This document shows positions 9,197-18,211 of a stretch of DNA of 64,000 nucleotides, one piece after another. The DNA comes from Stenotrophomonas sp. MYb238 (GTDB lineage Bacteria; Pseudomonadota; Gammaproteobacteria; Xanthomonadales; Xanthomonadaceae): the NCBI RefSeq assembly GCF_009496535.1, contig NZ_WIDL01000005.1, forward strand, positions 124,001 to 188,000, in the 5' to 3' direction. Position 1 is the first letter of the stretch, and the number at the start of each line of letters is the position of its first letter. A program made the position numbers and the translations under genes. Below the pieces are notes generated by a model, which worked only from the letters and a program-made list of their open reading frames with translations, did not search any database and had not been told where the DNA came from.

Positions 9197-9820
9197 ATGA
9201 CCCCCGACATCGCGCTGCACCACATCGACGACGCCCTGCTGGTGGCGGAAAAGCCGGCCGGCCTGCTGTCCGTGCCCGGGCGGCTGCCGGAGAACCAGGA
9301 TTGCCTGGTATCGCGGCTGCAGGCGATGCACGCGGACGTGCTGACCGTGCACCGGCTCGATCAGGTGACCTCCGGGTTGATGCTGTACGCGCGCGGCAGG
9401 GAAATGCAGGCGGCGTTGTCGGCGCAGTTCGAACAGCGCCGCGTCGGCAAACGCTACGAGGCCGTGGTCGAAGGCACGATCGAGGACGACGGCGGCGAGA
9501 TCGCCCTGCCGCTGGTCTGCGACTGGCCGAACCGGCCGAAGCAGAAGGTGGACCACGCGCACGGCAAGCCGGCGCTGACACGCTGGCGGGTGCTGGCGCG
9601 TGACGCGGCGGCGCGCCGCACGCGGGTCGAACTGGAGCCGGTTACCGGACGCAGCCACCAGTTGCGCCTGCACATGGCCAGCCTCGGCCATCCCATTGTC
9701 GGCGACGTGCTGTATGGCGCCGCGCCCGCCGCGCGCGTGTACCTGCACGCGTGCCGGCTTGCGTTCGTGCATCCGCAGACCGGCGAAGCGATGGCGTTCG
9801 CCTCGCCCTGTCCGTTCTAG
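9197..9820 (+). CDS. rluA: Dual-specificity pseudouridine synthase RluA
   Basis: 207 residues from the ATG at 9197; the frame is open upstream, but this start matches the length of E. coli RluA (219). RluA makes pseudouridine in 23S rRNA (746) and several tRNAs (32). The match is specific: GLLSVPGRL near the N-terminus, VHRLDQVTSGLML with the catalytic aspartate, and LVCDWPNRPKQKV, a stretch characteristic of RluA within the family. The C-terminal TGRSHQLRLHMASLGHPIVG is the conserved RNA-binding and catalytic end. There is no S4 domain, as expected. No operon partner is evident. Confidence 0.92.
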   Translation: MTPDIALHHIDDALLVAEKPAGLLSVPGRLPENQDCLVSRLQAMHADVLTVHRLDQVTSGLMLYARGREMQAALSAQFEQRRVGKRYEAVVEGTIEDDGGEIALPLVCDWPNRPKQKVDHAHGKPALTRWRVLARDAAARRTRVELEPVTGRSHQLRLHMASLGHPIVGDVLYGAAPAARVYLHACRLAFVHPQTGEAMAFASPCPF

Positions 9821-9914
9821 CGGCTTCGGCTTTCGTCGTACGACCATCGTCGCAGGGAGCGGCGATCCACGCCGGACTATGCTCGGAAGAACGAGCCAGG
9901 TGCCGGAGGACGTC

Positions 9915-11795
9915 GTGCAATACGAGCAGATCCATCGCCGTTCCATCGAGGAGCCGGAGGCGTTCTGGGCCGAGGAAGCCAAGGCGATCCACTGGCATCG
10001 CCCGCCCCGGCAGATCCTGGACTATTCCAACCCGCCGTTCCGGCGCTGGTTCGTCGGCGGCCAGACCAATCTCTGCTACAACGCCGTCGACCGCCACCTG
10101 CAGGAGCGCCCCGACCAGCTGGCGCTGGTGGTCGTTTCCACCGAGACCGACACGACCCGCGAGATCACCTACCGCCAGCTGCATCGCGAAGTGAACGCAT
10201 TCGCCGCGGTGCTCAAGGAACTGGACGTCGGCCGCGGCGACCGCGTGGTGATCTACATGCCCAACATGGCCGAGGCGGTGTTCGCCATGCTGGCCTGCGC
10301 GCGCATCGGCGCGGTGCATTCGGTGGTGTTCGGCGGCTTCGCCGCGCACAACCTGGCGCTGCGCATCGACGACGCACGGCCGAAGCTGCTGATCGCCGCC
10401 GACGCGGGCATGCGCGGCGGCAAGGTGATCCCGTACAAGCCCATGGTCGATGCGGCGTGCGCCGAGGCCGCCAGTCCGCCGCCGAAGGTGTTGATCGTCC
10501 CGCGCGGACTGGACGCGGCGCTGCCGAGGGTGCCGGGGCGCGACGAGGACTACGCCGCGCTGCGCCGGCAGGTGGGCGATGCGCAGGTGCCGGTGGAGTG
10601 GCTGGAATCCAACGAACCCAGCTACCTGCTCTATACCTCCGGCACCACCGGCAGGCCGAAGGGCGTGCAGCGCGATGTCGGCGGTTACGCGGTGGCGATG
10701 GCGCAGTCGATGCGCACGGTATTCGACTGCGCGCCGGGACAGGTGATGTTCTCCACCTCCGACGTCGGCTGGGCGGTGGGCCATTCCTACAACGTGTATG
10801 GGCCGCTGATCGGCGGCTGCACCTCGCTGCTGTACGAAGGACTGCCGACCAATCCCGATCCGGGCATCTGGTGGGCGCTGTGCGAGCAGTACGGCGTGCG
10901 CACGATGTTCTCCTCGCCCACGGCGATCCGCGTGCTGAAGAAGCACGACGTGGATTTCATCCACCGCCACGACCTGTCGGAACTGAAGTACCTGTTCCTC
11001 GCCGGCGAGCCGCTGGACGAGCCCACCGCGCAGTGGATCGGCGATGCGCTGCGCAAGCCGGTGATCGACAACTACTGGCAGACCGAGACCGGCTGGCCGG
11101 CGCTGACCCTGCTGCCGGGCTTGGACATGAAGCCGGTGAAGTTCGGCTCGCCCGGCTTTCCCAATCTCGGCTACCGGATGAAGGTGATCGACGAGCGGAC
11201 CGGCGCCGAGGTCGCGCCCGGGCAGAAGGGCGTACTGGTGATCCAGCCGCCGCTGCCGCCGGGCTGCATGAGCACGGTCTGGAACGATGACGAACGGTTC
11301 CTCAAGAGTTATTTCAGCCATTTCGACGAGCTGCTGTACAGCTCGCTGGACTGGGCCATCCGCGACGAGGATGGTTACACCTTCATCCTCGGCCGCACCG
11401 ACGACGTGATCAACGTGGCCGGGCACCGGCTGGGCACGCGCGAGATCGAGGAGGCCGTCTGCGGCCATCCGCGCGTGGCCGAGGCGGCGGTGATCGGCGT
11501 GCGCGACGAACTGAAGGGGCAGGTGCCGCTGGTGTTCGTCACCCTCAGGCAGCCGGCGGCCGCCGACGAGGTGGCGGCGCTGTCGGCGGAGATGATGCGC
11601 CAGGTCACCGCGTCGCTGGGCGCGGTGGCGCGCCCGGCCCACATCCACGTGGTCAATGCGCTTCCCAAGACGCGTTCGGGTAAGCTGCTGCGGCGTTCGC
11701 TGCAGGCCCTGGCGGAGCGGCGCGACCCGGGCGATCTGTCGACGCTGGACGACCCGGGCGCGCTTGAGGAAATCCGCCGCGCGCTGGGGACATAG
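9915..11795 (+). CDS. prpE: Propionate-CoA ligase (acyl-CoA synthetase)
   Basis: 626 residues from the GTG at 9915, which has GGAGGA just upstream and aligns with the E. coli PrpE N-terminus; an ATG at 9879 is possible but lacks a ribosome site. The enzyme activates propionate through an adenylate to propionyl-CoA. It has the ANL-family motif LLYTSGTTGRPKG, YWQTETGWP, the GRTDDVINVAGHRLG hinge, and the C-terminal catalytic lysine in KTRSGKLLRR, the site usually acetylated. PrpE is preferred over Acs from the length and from SNPPFRRWF and RDVGGYAVAMA. No prpBCD genes are in the window. Confidence 0.88.
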   Translation: MQYEQIHRRSIEEPEAFWAEEAKAIHWHRPPRQILDYSNPPFRRWFVGGQTNLCYNAVDRHLQERPDQLALVVVSTETDTTREITYRQLHREVNAFAAVLKELDVGRGDRVVIYMPNMAEAVFAMLACARIGAVHSVVFGGFAAHNLALRIDDARPKLLIAADAGMRGGKVIPYKPMVDAACAEAASPPPKVLIVPRGLDAALPRVPGRDEDYAALRRQVGDAQVPVEWLESNEPSYLLYTSGTTGRPKGVQRDVGGYAVAMAQSMRTVFDCAPGQVMFSTSDVGWAVGHSYNVYGPLIGGCTSLLYEGLPTNPDPGIWWALCEQYGVRTMFSSPTAIRVLKKHDVDFIHRHDLSELKYLFLAGEPLDEPTAQWIGDALRKPVIDNYWQTETGWPALTLLPGLDMKPVKFGSPGFPNLGYRMKVIDERTGAEVAPGQKGVLVIQPPLPPGCMSTVWNDDERFLKSYFSHFDELLYSSLDWAIRDEDGYTFILGRTDDVINVAGHRLGTREIEEAVCGHPRVAEAAVIGVRDELKGQVPLVFVTLRQPAAADEVAALSAEMMRQVTASLGAVARPAHIHVVNALPKTRSGKLLRRSLQALAERRDPGDLSTLDDPGALEEIRRALGT

Positions 11796-11915
11796 CGCGG
11801 GCCGCAGGGCGGCGATCGCAGGGGGCGATGCGCGTGCAGGCAGGAGATGACGGGGCGGGGGCCCCGGTTGCCGGTCGCGCGCATCGTGGTTGCGATGCAC
11901 AGTGCGGGAGGGGGA

Positions 11916-12395
11916 ATGGCGTTGATCCATGCCAAGACGGCGGCTGGCCGTCGTGAGATCGAGGACCGCGGCCTGCGCCTGGCGCCGGCGCTGCGTTCCG
12001 TATTGCTGCTGGTGGACGGGCAGCGCGACGGCCGCGAGCTGCAGCAGATGGCGCAGGGACTGCATGCGCCGGAGGACGTGCTGGAACAGCTGCTGGCGCT
12101 GGGGCTGATCGAGGCGGTCGGCGGCAGCGTCGAGCGCGCGCCGGCGGTGCCGGTCACCACGCAGCTGGGCGACGACCCGCTGCGCTGCCAGCAGCTGCGC
12201 GACTGGATGGCCGAATCGGTGCGCAGGCACCTCGGGCTGAAGGGCTACCTGATCCAGCTCAAGATCGAGCGCAGCCGCAACGCGGTGGGGCTGGAACAGC
12301 TGTGGCCGGAAGTGGCGGCCGCGCTGGGCAAGGCCAAGAGTCCGGCATTCGCCAACCGCTGGCTGGAAGAGACCCGGGCGCTGGTGCTGGCGTGA
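11916..12395 (+). CDS. Conserved hypothetical protein
   Basis: 159 residues from the ATG at 11916, which is preceded by GGGAG at 5 bp; an ATG at 11895 is also possible. I do not recognise a named family. The N-terminal 90 residues (RLAPALRSVLLLVDGQRDGREL, then EDVLEQLLALGLIEAVGG) look like a small winged-helix domain of the kind found in PqqD-like or DUF4388-like proteins. The C-terminal part (LRDWMAESVRRHLGLKGYLIQ ... FANRWLEETRALVLA) is helical. No signal peptide or membrane segment is seen. It follows prpE by 120 bp, which need not imply an operon. Confidence 0.65.
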   Translation: MALIHAKTAAGRREIEDRGLRLAPALRSVLLLVDGQRDGRELQQMAQGLHAPEDVLEQLLALGLIEAVGGSVERAPAVPVTTQLGDDPLRCQQLRDWMAESVRRHLGLKGYLIQLKIERSRNAVGLEQLWPEVAAALGKAKSPAFANRWLEETRALVLA

Positions 12396-12445
12396 CGCCG
12401 GCGGCGGTCAGGGCGCGCACCTGACCGCCTGCCGATGGCCGGCAC

Positions 12446-12451
12446 TATCAT
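12446..12451 (+). promoter_or_regulatory. Putative -10 element of the SUFU-domain gene
   Basis: TATCAT lies 28 bp upstream of the ATG at 12480. The -35 candidate, CTGACC or TGACCG near 12421-12427, is weak. The call rests on position and on the same spacing seen for several other genes in the window. Confidence 0.3.
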
Positions 12452-12479
12452 GCGGTCTCTTACCCAGGGAGCCCCAGGC

Positions 12480-13541
12480 ATGGATCGACAGGACGACGAC
12501 GAAACCGGCACCGCGGGCTGGGATGCCATCAACGCGGCGTTGCGCGCGCTGTATCCGCGGCAGGAACCGAGGCACTACGGCACGCTGGTGTCGCACACGC
12601 TGGGCGGCGACGACCCGCTGGACGGCATCAGCGTGTACTGGAGCGAAAATCCCCGGCCGCACTGGCACTACGTCAGCTACGGCTTCTCCGAGCTGTACGG
12701 CAAGCAGAGCGAGGATCCGCAGGAAAGCGGCTTCGGTTTCGAACTGACCTTCCGCCTCGCGGCGGACGGAGGCGAAGACAGCGGCGGCACGCCGCCGGCG
12801 TGGCCGCTGAACCTGCTGCAGAACGTGGCCCGTTACGTGTTCGGCAGCGGCAACGTGTTCGAGGCCGGGCATCACCTCGATGCCAATGGACCGATCGCGC
12901 TGGAGGCCGATACGCAGTTGCGCCACCTGGCCTTCGTGGCCGATCCGCAGCTGCCGGCGATCGATACGCCCAACGGGCGCCTGGACTTCCTGCAGATGGT
13001 GGGCCTGACCGACGACGAGATGGCGGCGGTCAGGCGCTGGTCGACGCTGGGCGTGCTGGATGCGCTCGCGCCGGCGATGCCGTCGTGGATCACAGCCCTG
13101 GCGCGCGGCTCGCTGCTGGCCGATTCGGCGCTGGCGGCGCGGGTGGAAGCGGGCAGCCGGAGCGAAGGCTCCAGCACCGGCATGCTGTTCGTGGACACGC
13201 TGGACTGGTCCGCCGACGCCACGGGCATCACCCTGGTGCTGGGCGCCGGGCAGGTCGGGAGCGTGCTGGAACTGCTGCCGCTGCGCCTGCCGCACGACCG
13301 GCCGCTGGTGGTGCTCGGCCGGGAGCGGCAATGGCGGTTCGAGCCGGGCGTGGCGGACGACCTGCAGCTGGACGACGACAGCGCGCGCTGCGTGCTGTCC
13401 GACGCCACGCTCGGGGCGATGCTGCAGACCGTCCGCGCCGCGCGTGGCGTCTATCCGTTGCCGGGCGGCAGGCTGCAGGTGGAAGTGGTGCCGACGCAGC
13501 TGCGCGACGGCCACGGCAAGGTGATCCGCGAGATCGGCTGA
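12480..13541 (+). CDS. Suppressor-of-fused (SUFU) domain protein
   Basis: 353 residues from the ATG at 12480, preceded by AGGGA at 9 bp. The N-terminal half carries the SUFU fold signature: ALRALYPRQEPRHYGTLVSH, LDGISVYWSENPRPHWHYVS, YGFSELYG, FGFELTFRL, and WPLNLLQNVARYVFGSGN. In animals SUFU inhibits Gli factors; bacterial homologues are common but uncharacterised and are often proposed to be immunity proteins for polymorphic toxins. No toxin, Rhs or T6SS gene lies next to it here, so that role cannot be argued from context. It converges on the histidine kinase gene with a 15-bp gap. Confidence 0.85.
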   Translation: MDRQDDDETGTAGWDAINAALRALYPRQEPRHYGTLVSHTLGGDDPLDGISVYWSENPRPHWHYVSYGFSELYGKQSEDPQESGFGFELTFRLAADGGEDSGGTPPAWPLNLLQNVARYVFGSGNVFEAGHHLDANGPIALEADTQLRHLAFVADPQLPAIDTPNGRLDFLQMVGLTDDEMAAVRRWSTLGVLDALAPAMPSWITALARGSLLADSALAARVEAGSRSEGSSTGMLFVDTLDWSADATGITLVLGAGQVGSVLELLPLRLPHDRPLVVLGRERQWRFEPGVADDLQLDDDSARCVLSDATLGAMLQTVRAARGVYPLPGGRLQVEVVPTQLRDGHGKVIREIG

Positions 13542-13556
13542 GCGGCCGGCCTGACG

Positions 13557-15047
13557 TCATCCCGGCGGGGCAGGCCTGCGGCTGGCCGCGGCCAGCGAGA
13601 ACACGAACTCCGCGCCGCCGGCATCGCCCGCGGCCAGTTCGATCCGGCGGTGATGCAGCTGCAGGATGCGATGCACGATCAACAGGCCGAGACCGCCGCT
13701 GCCCGGGTGCCGGCTGTCGAGCGCGGACGGCGCGCTGAACAGCTGCGCGCGCCGTTCCGGGGCGATGCCGGGGCCGGTATCGGCGACACGGACTTCGACA
13801 TCATCCCCGACGGCCCGCAGCGCCACCGCGATGCGGCCGCCTTCGGGCGTATGCCGGAGGGCGTTGTCGAGCAGGTTGGTCAGCACGCGTTCGACCAGGC
13901 CGAGGTCGGCGTGGACGGCAGGCAGGCCTGCGGGAATGTCCGCAACCAGCGACTGCCGCCTGGCCTGCGCCGCCAGTTCGAACTTCTGGAACACGTCCTG
14001 GACCAGGTCCGGCAACGAGAACGCCTGCGGTTCCAGCACCACGCCGCCGTGTTCCAGCCGCGCCAGCTCGAACAGCGCCTGCGCCAGGCGGCCGACCTTC
14101 TCGCTCTGCGCCAGCGCGATGGACAGGTAGCGCCGGCGTTCGTCGGCGCCGAGCGTGGCGTCCTTCAGCGCCAGCGTCTCCAGGTAGCCGTGCAGCGAGG
14201 ACAGCGGCGTGCGCAGGTCGTGGGAAATGTTGGCGACCAGTTCGCGCCGCTGCTGGTCCTGCTGGCGCAGCTGCCGCCATTGCTCGCCGATGCGCTGGGC
14301 CATGTGCGCGAAGCTGTGCTGCAGGATGGCCAGTTCGTCGCGTCCGCCCGGTCGCGGCGGCGCGGAGGGTGCAGGCGGCGCCGGGACGCCGGCGTCGACG
14401 TCGAAGGCCTGGATGTCGCGGGTCAGCCGGCGCAGCGGCCGGGTGATCCAGCGGAAGGCGACGATGCCGGCGAGCAGGCCGACGGCCGCCACGACCGCCA
14501 GCGACCACAGCGTGGTGCGCAGGCTGGCGCTGGCCGCGATGTCCGCCGCCAGCGCCTCGCGTTGTTCGCCGACCAGCACCACGTAGATGTAGCCGACCTG
14601 CCGGCCCTGCACGCGCAGCGGCGCGGCGTTGAAGACCTTGCGCCCGTCGCGGCTGCGCGGGTCGTCGCCGAGGATGGGCAGCGGCGCGCCGGCCAGCAGC
14701 GCCCGCACCGGCGCCAGGTCGACGCGGTCGCGCCGGAGGTGGCCGTCCGGCGCGTCGTGGCCGAGGATGCGGCCCTGGTCGTCGAGCAGGTAGACCTCGA
14801 CGCTGGGATTGACCGCCATCAGCTTGCCGAACAGCGCGCGAACCTCGCCGTCGCGCATGCCGCGCGCGTCCATCAGTTCGCTGCTGCGGGCGATGTGCTC
14901 GGCCAGCCCGCGCGAAAGGCGCTGCACGGTTTCCTGTTCGTGCATGCGCGTGCTGCGCATCTGGATCCACGCCAGCGCGCCGCAGCACACCAGCAGCAGT
15001 GCGCAGAACACCAGCGACAGCCGCTGCGAAAGCGTCAGCCGGTTCAT
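13557..15047 (-). CDS. Membrane sensor histidine kinase
   Basis: 496 residues from the ATG at 15047, which overlaps the response-regulator stop by 4 bp (ATGA), so the pair is translationally coupled. There is a first membrane helix at about residues 10-28, a periplasmic sensor region of about 140 residues, a second helix (LWSLAVVAAVGLLAGIVAF) and a HAMP-like linker. The phosphoacceptor histidine is near residue 276 in NISHDLRTPLSS. The ATPase domain has LLDNALRHTPEGG, VADTGPGIAPE and GSGGLGLLIVHRI. The glycine box reads GSGGLGL. The signal is unknown; the divergent methionine-sulfoxide operon suggests envelope oxidation. Confidence 0.93.
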   Translation of the reverse strand: MNRLTLSQRLSLVFCALLLVCCGALAWIQMRSTRMHEQETVQRLSRGLAEHIARSSELMDARGMRDGEVRALFGKLMAVNPSVEVYLLDDQGRILGHDAPDGHLRRDRVDLAPVRALLAGAPLPILGDDPRSRDGRKVFNAAPLRVQGRQVGYIYVVLVGEQREALAADIAASASLRTTLWSLAVVAAVGLLAGIVAFRWITRPLRRLTRDIQAFDVDAGVPAPPAPSAPPRPGGRDELAILQHSFAHMAQRIGEQWRQLRQQDQQRRELVANISHDLRTPLSSLHGYLETLALKDATLGADERRRYLSIALAQSEKVGRLAQALFELARLEHGGVVLEPQAFSLPDLVQDVFQKFELAAQARRQSLVADIPAGLPAVHADLGLVERVLTNLLDNALRHTPEGGRIAVALRAVGDDVEVRVADTGPGIAPERRAQLFSAPSALDSRHPGSGGLGLLIVHRILQLHHRRIELAAGDAGGAEFVFSLAAASRRPAPPG

Positions 15048-15763
15048 TCGCCGCCCCCGTCGCCGCCGGCCAGCTTGTAGCCGCGCCCCCACACGGTGAG
15101 GATGCGCCGCGGCGCGGCCGGGTCGCGTTCGATCTTGTTGCGCAGGCGGTTGATGTGGGTGTTGACGGTGTGTTCGTAGCCGTCGTGGCGATGGCCCCAG
15201 ACCTGGTTGAGCAGGTCCATGCGCGAATACACCTGGTCCGGATGGCGGGCGAAGAAATGCAGCAGGTCGAATTCGCGCGGCGTCAGTTCCAGCGCGGCGC
15301 CGTCGACCTGCGCGGTGCGCGCGACCGGATCGATGCGGAGGCCGGCCACGTCGATCGCGCCGGCATCGATGCGCGCGTTCTGCGCCATCGCCTCGACCCG
15401 CCGCAGCAGCGCCTTGACCCGCGCGACCAGCTCCAGCATCGAGAAGGGTTTGGCCAGGTAGTCGTCCGCGCCCAGTTCCAGGCCCAGGATGCGGTGCACT
15501 TCGCTGGCGCGCGCGCTGGTGATGATGATCGGCGTGTAGCGGGTCATCGCCCGCGCGCGCCGGCAGATCTCCAGGCCGTCCACGCCGGGCAGCATCAGGT
15601 CCAGCACCAGCGCGCTCCAGGTGTCGTTCTCGAGCAGGCGCAGGCCGTCGTCGCCGGTGGCCGCGTGGGTCACCTCGTAGCCCTCGTCGCGCAGGTGCAT
15701 GCGCAGCAGGTTGGCGATGTGGACATCGTCCTCGACGATCAGCACACGTTTGGCGCGGTTCAT
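15044..15763 (-). CDS. OmpR-family response regulator
   Basis: 239 residues from the ATG at 15763; an in-frame ATG at 15796 would add 11 residues, and neither has a clear ribosome site. The receiver domain has the acidic pair EDD at 11-13, the phosphorylated aspartate D55 in LVLDLMLPG, and the conserved lysine in YLAKPFSM. The C-terminal winged helix has LTPREFDLLHFFARHPDQVYSR, VNTHINRLRNKIE and the terminal WGRGYKL. It pairs with the downstream kinase. The gene diverges from msrB across 143 bp, so msrB-dipZ-msrA is an obvious candidate target. Confidence 0.93.
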   Translation of the reverse strand: MNRAKRVLIVEDDVHIANLLRMHLRDEGYEVTHAATGDDGLRLLENDTWSALVLDLMLPGVDGLEICRRARAMTRYTPIIITSARASEVHRILGLELGADDYLAKPFSMLELVARVKALLRRVEAMAQNARIDAGAIDVAGLRIDPVARTAQVDGAALELTPREFDLLHFFARHPDQVYSRMDLLNQVWGHRHDGYEHTVNTHINRLRNKIERDPAAPRRILTVWGRGYKLAGGDGGGE

Positions 15764-15906
15764 CGGCACGTCCGGCCGGCGGGGAGTAGCCTCCATTGTC
15801 GGTGGAACCCGGCGCCGATGTGTCACGGAAAATTTAACTCCGCGTGAGGATTCGTTGATCGCCGCGGGCGCAGCATGGCCGCATCGTTCCTGCCTGGAGA
15901 CCGGCC

Positions 15907-16410
15907 ATGTCCCTTACCCGTCGCAGGTTGCTGGGCATCGGCGGCACGCTGGCCGCGGCCGGACTGTCCGGCATTGGCGCCTGCAGCCGCGCCGCCCCGG
16001 CGCCCCCGGCCAGCCGGGGCACCTTCGAGGTCATGCGCAGCGACACGCAATGGCGGCGGCAGCTGACCCCGGCACAGTACGCGGTGCTGCGCGGGCAGGG
16101 CACCGAGCGCGCCTTCAGCAGCCCGCTCGACGGCGAGCACCGGCGCGGCACCTTCCATTGCGCCGGCTGCGCGCTGGCGCTGTTCTCCTCGGCCACCAAG
16201 TTCGACAGCGGCACCGGCTGGCCGAGCTTCTGGGCGCCGCTGCACGGCGCGGTCGGCGAGGACCGCGACACCACCTTCGGCATGCTGCGGGTGGAGGTGC
16301 ATTGCCGACGCTGCGGCGGCCATCTGGGCCACGTGTTCGACGACGGTCCGCGCCCGACCGGGCTGCGCTACTGCATGAACGGCGTGGCCATGGACTTCAT
16401 CGCGGCCTGA
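15907..16410 (+). CDS. msrB: Peptide methionine-(R)-S-oxide reductase, exported (Tat)
   Basis: 167 residues. A twin-arginine signal (SLTRRRLLGIGG) leads to an IGAC sequence with cysteine 26, so the mature form may be a Tat-exported lipoprotein. The MsrB domain follows: zinc ligands C85/C88 (CAGC) and C133/C136 (CRRC), the KFDSGTGWPSFW substrate loop, and catalytic C156 in RYCMNGVAMDF. It reduces the R epimer of methionine sulfoxide. Most bacterial MsrB enzymes are cytosolic, so the export signal sets this one apart. It is the first gene of an operon with dipZ (30 bp away) and msrA, and is divergent from the two-component system. Confidence 0.93.
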   Translation: MSLTRRRLLGIGGTLAAAGLSGIGACSRAAPAPPASRGTFEVMRSDTQWRRQLTPAQYAVLRGQGTERAFSSPLDGEHRRGTFHCAGCALALFSSATKFDSGTGWPSFWAPLHGAVGEDRDTTFGMLRVEVHCRRCGGHLGHVFDDGPRPTGLRYCMNGVAMDFIAA

Positions 16411-16440
16411 GCCCCCCTTCGACTACACAAAGGACTTTCC

Positions 16441-18195
16441 ATGCTGCTGCTCCTGCTGGCCTATCTCGGCGGTGTGCTCACGATCCTCAGCCCCTGCATC
16501 CTGCCGGTGCTGCCGTTCGTGTTCGCGCGCTCGGACCGCCCGTTCCTGCGCAGCGGACTGCCGCTGCTGGCCGGCATGGCCCTGATGTTCGTGGTGGTGG
16601 CCAGCCTGGCGGCGGTCGGCAGCCAATGGGTGGCGCAGGCCAACCAGCTGGGGCGCTGGATCGCGCTGGCGATGATGGCGGTTTTCGCGCTGGCCCTGCT
16701 GTGGCCCGCGCTCGCCAACCGGCTGCTGTCGCCGCTGCAGCGGCTGGGTGGGCGGTTGGACGCTTCGGCGGGCGAAGGCAGCGGCGTCGGCAGTTCGCTG
16801 CTGATCGGTATCGCCACGGGGTTGCTGTGGGCACCCTGCGCCGGCCCGATCCTTGGCCTGATCCTCACCGGCGCGGCGCTGCAGGGCGCGAACATCGGCA
16901 CCAGCGGCCTGCTGTTGGCCTACGCGCTGGGGGCGGCGACGTCGCTGGCGCTGGCGGTGTGGATTGGCGGCCGCATGTTCGCCGCGTTGAAGCGGCACCT
17001 GGGGGCGGGCGAATGGATCCGGCGCGGGCTGGGCGCGGCCGCGTTGCTGGCGGTGGCCGCGATCGCGATGGGCTGGGACACCGGCGTGCTGACCCGGCTG
17101 TCTACCGTAAGCACCGCGCGCCTGGAGCAGGGGTTGCTCGACGCGCTGCCCGCGCCCGCGCCGGCGGCGGGCGGTCCGATGATGATGATGGCGACCGATG
17201 CCGCGCGGCCGGCACTGCCGGTCGAGGGCACGCTGCCGTCGCTGGCAGGCGCCACCGGCTGGCTCAACAGTCCGCCGCTGGACGCGCAGGGCCTGCGCGG
17301 CAAGGTGGTGCTGGTGGATTTCTGGACCTATTCCTGCATCAACTGCCTGCGCGCGCTGCCGCACGTGCGCGGGTGGTACGAGCGCTATCGCGACCATGGG
17401 CTGGTGGTGATCGGCGTGCATGCGCCGGAGTTCGCGTTCGAGCGCGACGTGCGCAACGTGCAGCGGGCGGTGGAGAGCCTGGGCGTCGCTTGGCCGGTCG
17501 CGCTCGACAACGATTTCGCCATCTGGCGCGGGTTCGACAACCGTTACTGGCCCGCGCACTACTTCGTCGACGCGCAGGGGCGCATCCGCGCCCATCACTT
17601 CGGCGAAGGCGAATACGGGCAATCCGAAAGGATCATCCGCCAGCTGCTGCGCGAGGCGGGCAACACCTTGCTCGGTGATGCCGCGCCGGTGAAAACGGTC
17701 GCTGCCGTGGGCGATGGCGTGCAGCGCGAGGCGGACATGGCCAACCTGCGGTCGCCGGAAACCTACATCGGCCATGCGCGCGCGGAGAACTTCGCTTCGC
17801 CGGGCGGGCTGCGCGCAGGCACTGTGTTCGACTACACCGTGCCGGCCACGCTGCGGCTCAACCAATGGGCGCTGGGCGGACGCTGGACCGTCGGCGACGA
17901 GGATGCGCGGCTGGAGCAGGCGGACGGCCGCATCGCATTCCGCTTCCATGCGCGCGACCTGCATCTGGTGATGGCGCCGCAGGCGGCCGGCAGGCCGGTG
18001 CGTTTCCGGGTGCGCATCGACGGCCATGCGCCCGCTGCGATGGCCGGCGGCGATGTGGATGCCGATGGCCAGGGACAGGTGGACGGCAACCGCTTGTACC
18101 AGCTGATCCGCCAGGGCGGCGATGTGAAGGAACGCAGCTTCGAGATCGAGTTCCTCGATCCGGGCGTGCGCGCCTACGCCTTTACCTTCGGTTGA
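16441..18195 (+). CDS. dipZ: DipZ-type thiol-redox protein (CcdA domain plus thioredoxin domain)
   Basis: 584 residues. An N-terminal CcdA/DsbD-type electron-transfer domain of about six helices contains the paired cysteines C19 (LSPCILPVLPFVF) and C133 (LLWAPCAGPILG). A periplasmic thioredoxin-like domain follows with C299-IN-C302 in FWTYSCINCLRALPHV, and then a C-terminal beta domain of about 170 residues. The architecture matches DipZ proteins, which carry electrons from cytosolic thioredoxin across the membrane. Placed between msrB and msrA, it is the natural electron donor for both reductases. The gap to msrA is 16 bp. Confidence 0.9.
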   Translation: MLLLLLAYLGGVLTILSPCILPVLPFVFARSDRPFLRSGLPLLAGMALMFVVVASLAAVGSQWVAQANQLGRWIALAMMAVFALALLWPALANRLLSPLQRLGGRLDASAGEGSGVGSSLLIGIATGLLWAPCAGPILGLILTGAALQGANIGTSGLLLAYALGAATSLALAVWIGGRMFAALKRHLGAGEWIRRGLGAAALLAVAAIAMGWDTGVLTRLSTVSTARLEQGLLDALPAPAPAAGGPMMMMATDAARPALPVEGTLPSLAGATGWLNSPPLDAQGLRGKVVLVDFWTYSCINCLRALPHVRGWYERYRDHGLVVIGVHAPEFAFERDVRNVQRAVESLGVAWPVALDNDFAIWRGFDNRYWPAHYFVDAQGRIRAHHFGEGEYGQSERIIRQLLREAGNTLLGDAAPVKTVAAVGDGVQREADMANLRSPETYIGHARAENFASPGGLRAGTVFDYTVPATLRLNQWALGGRWTVGDEDARLEQADGRIAFRFHARDLHLVMAPQAAGRPVRFRVRIDGHAPAAMAGGDVDADGQGQVDGNRLYQLIRQGGDVKERSFEIEFLDPGVRAYAFTFG

Positions 18196-18211
18196 CCCAC
18201 GGAGGCCGGCG

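Noticed and set aside
12480-13541. SUFU-domain gene as part of a toxin-immunity locus
   Set aside because: No toxin, Rhs, VgrG or secretion gene is found on either side within the window.
13650-15080. Long open frame on the plus strand opposite the histidine kinase
   Set aside because: It is a GC-rich antisense shadow: composition is dominated by R, A, G, Q and H, there is no recognisable domain, and the kinase on the other strand is unambiguous.
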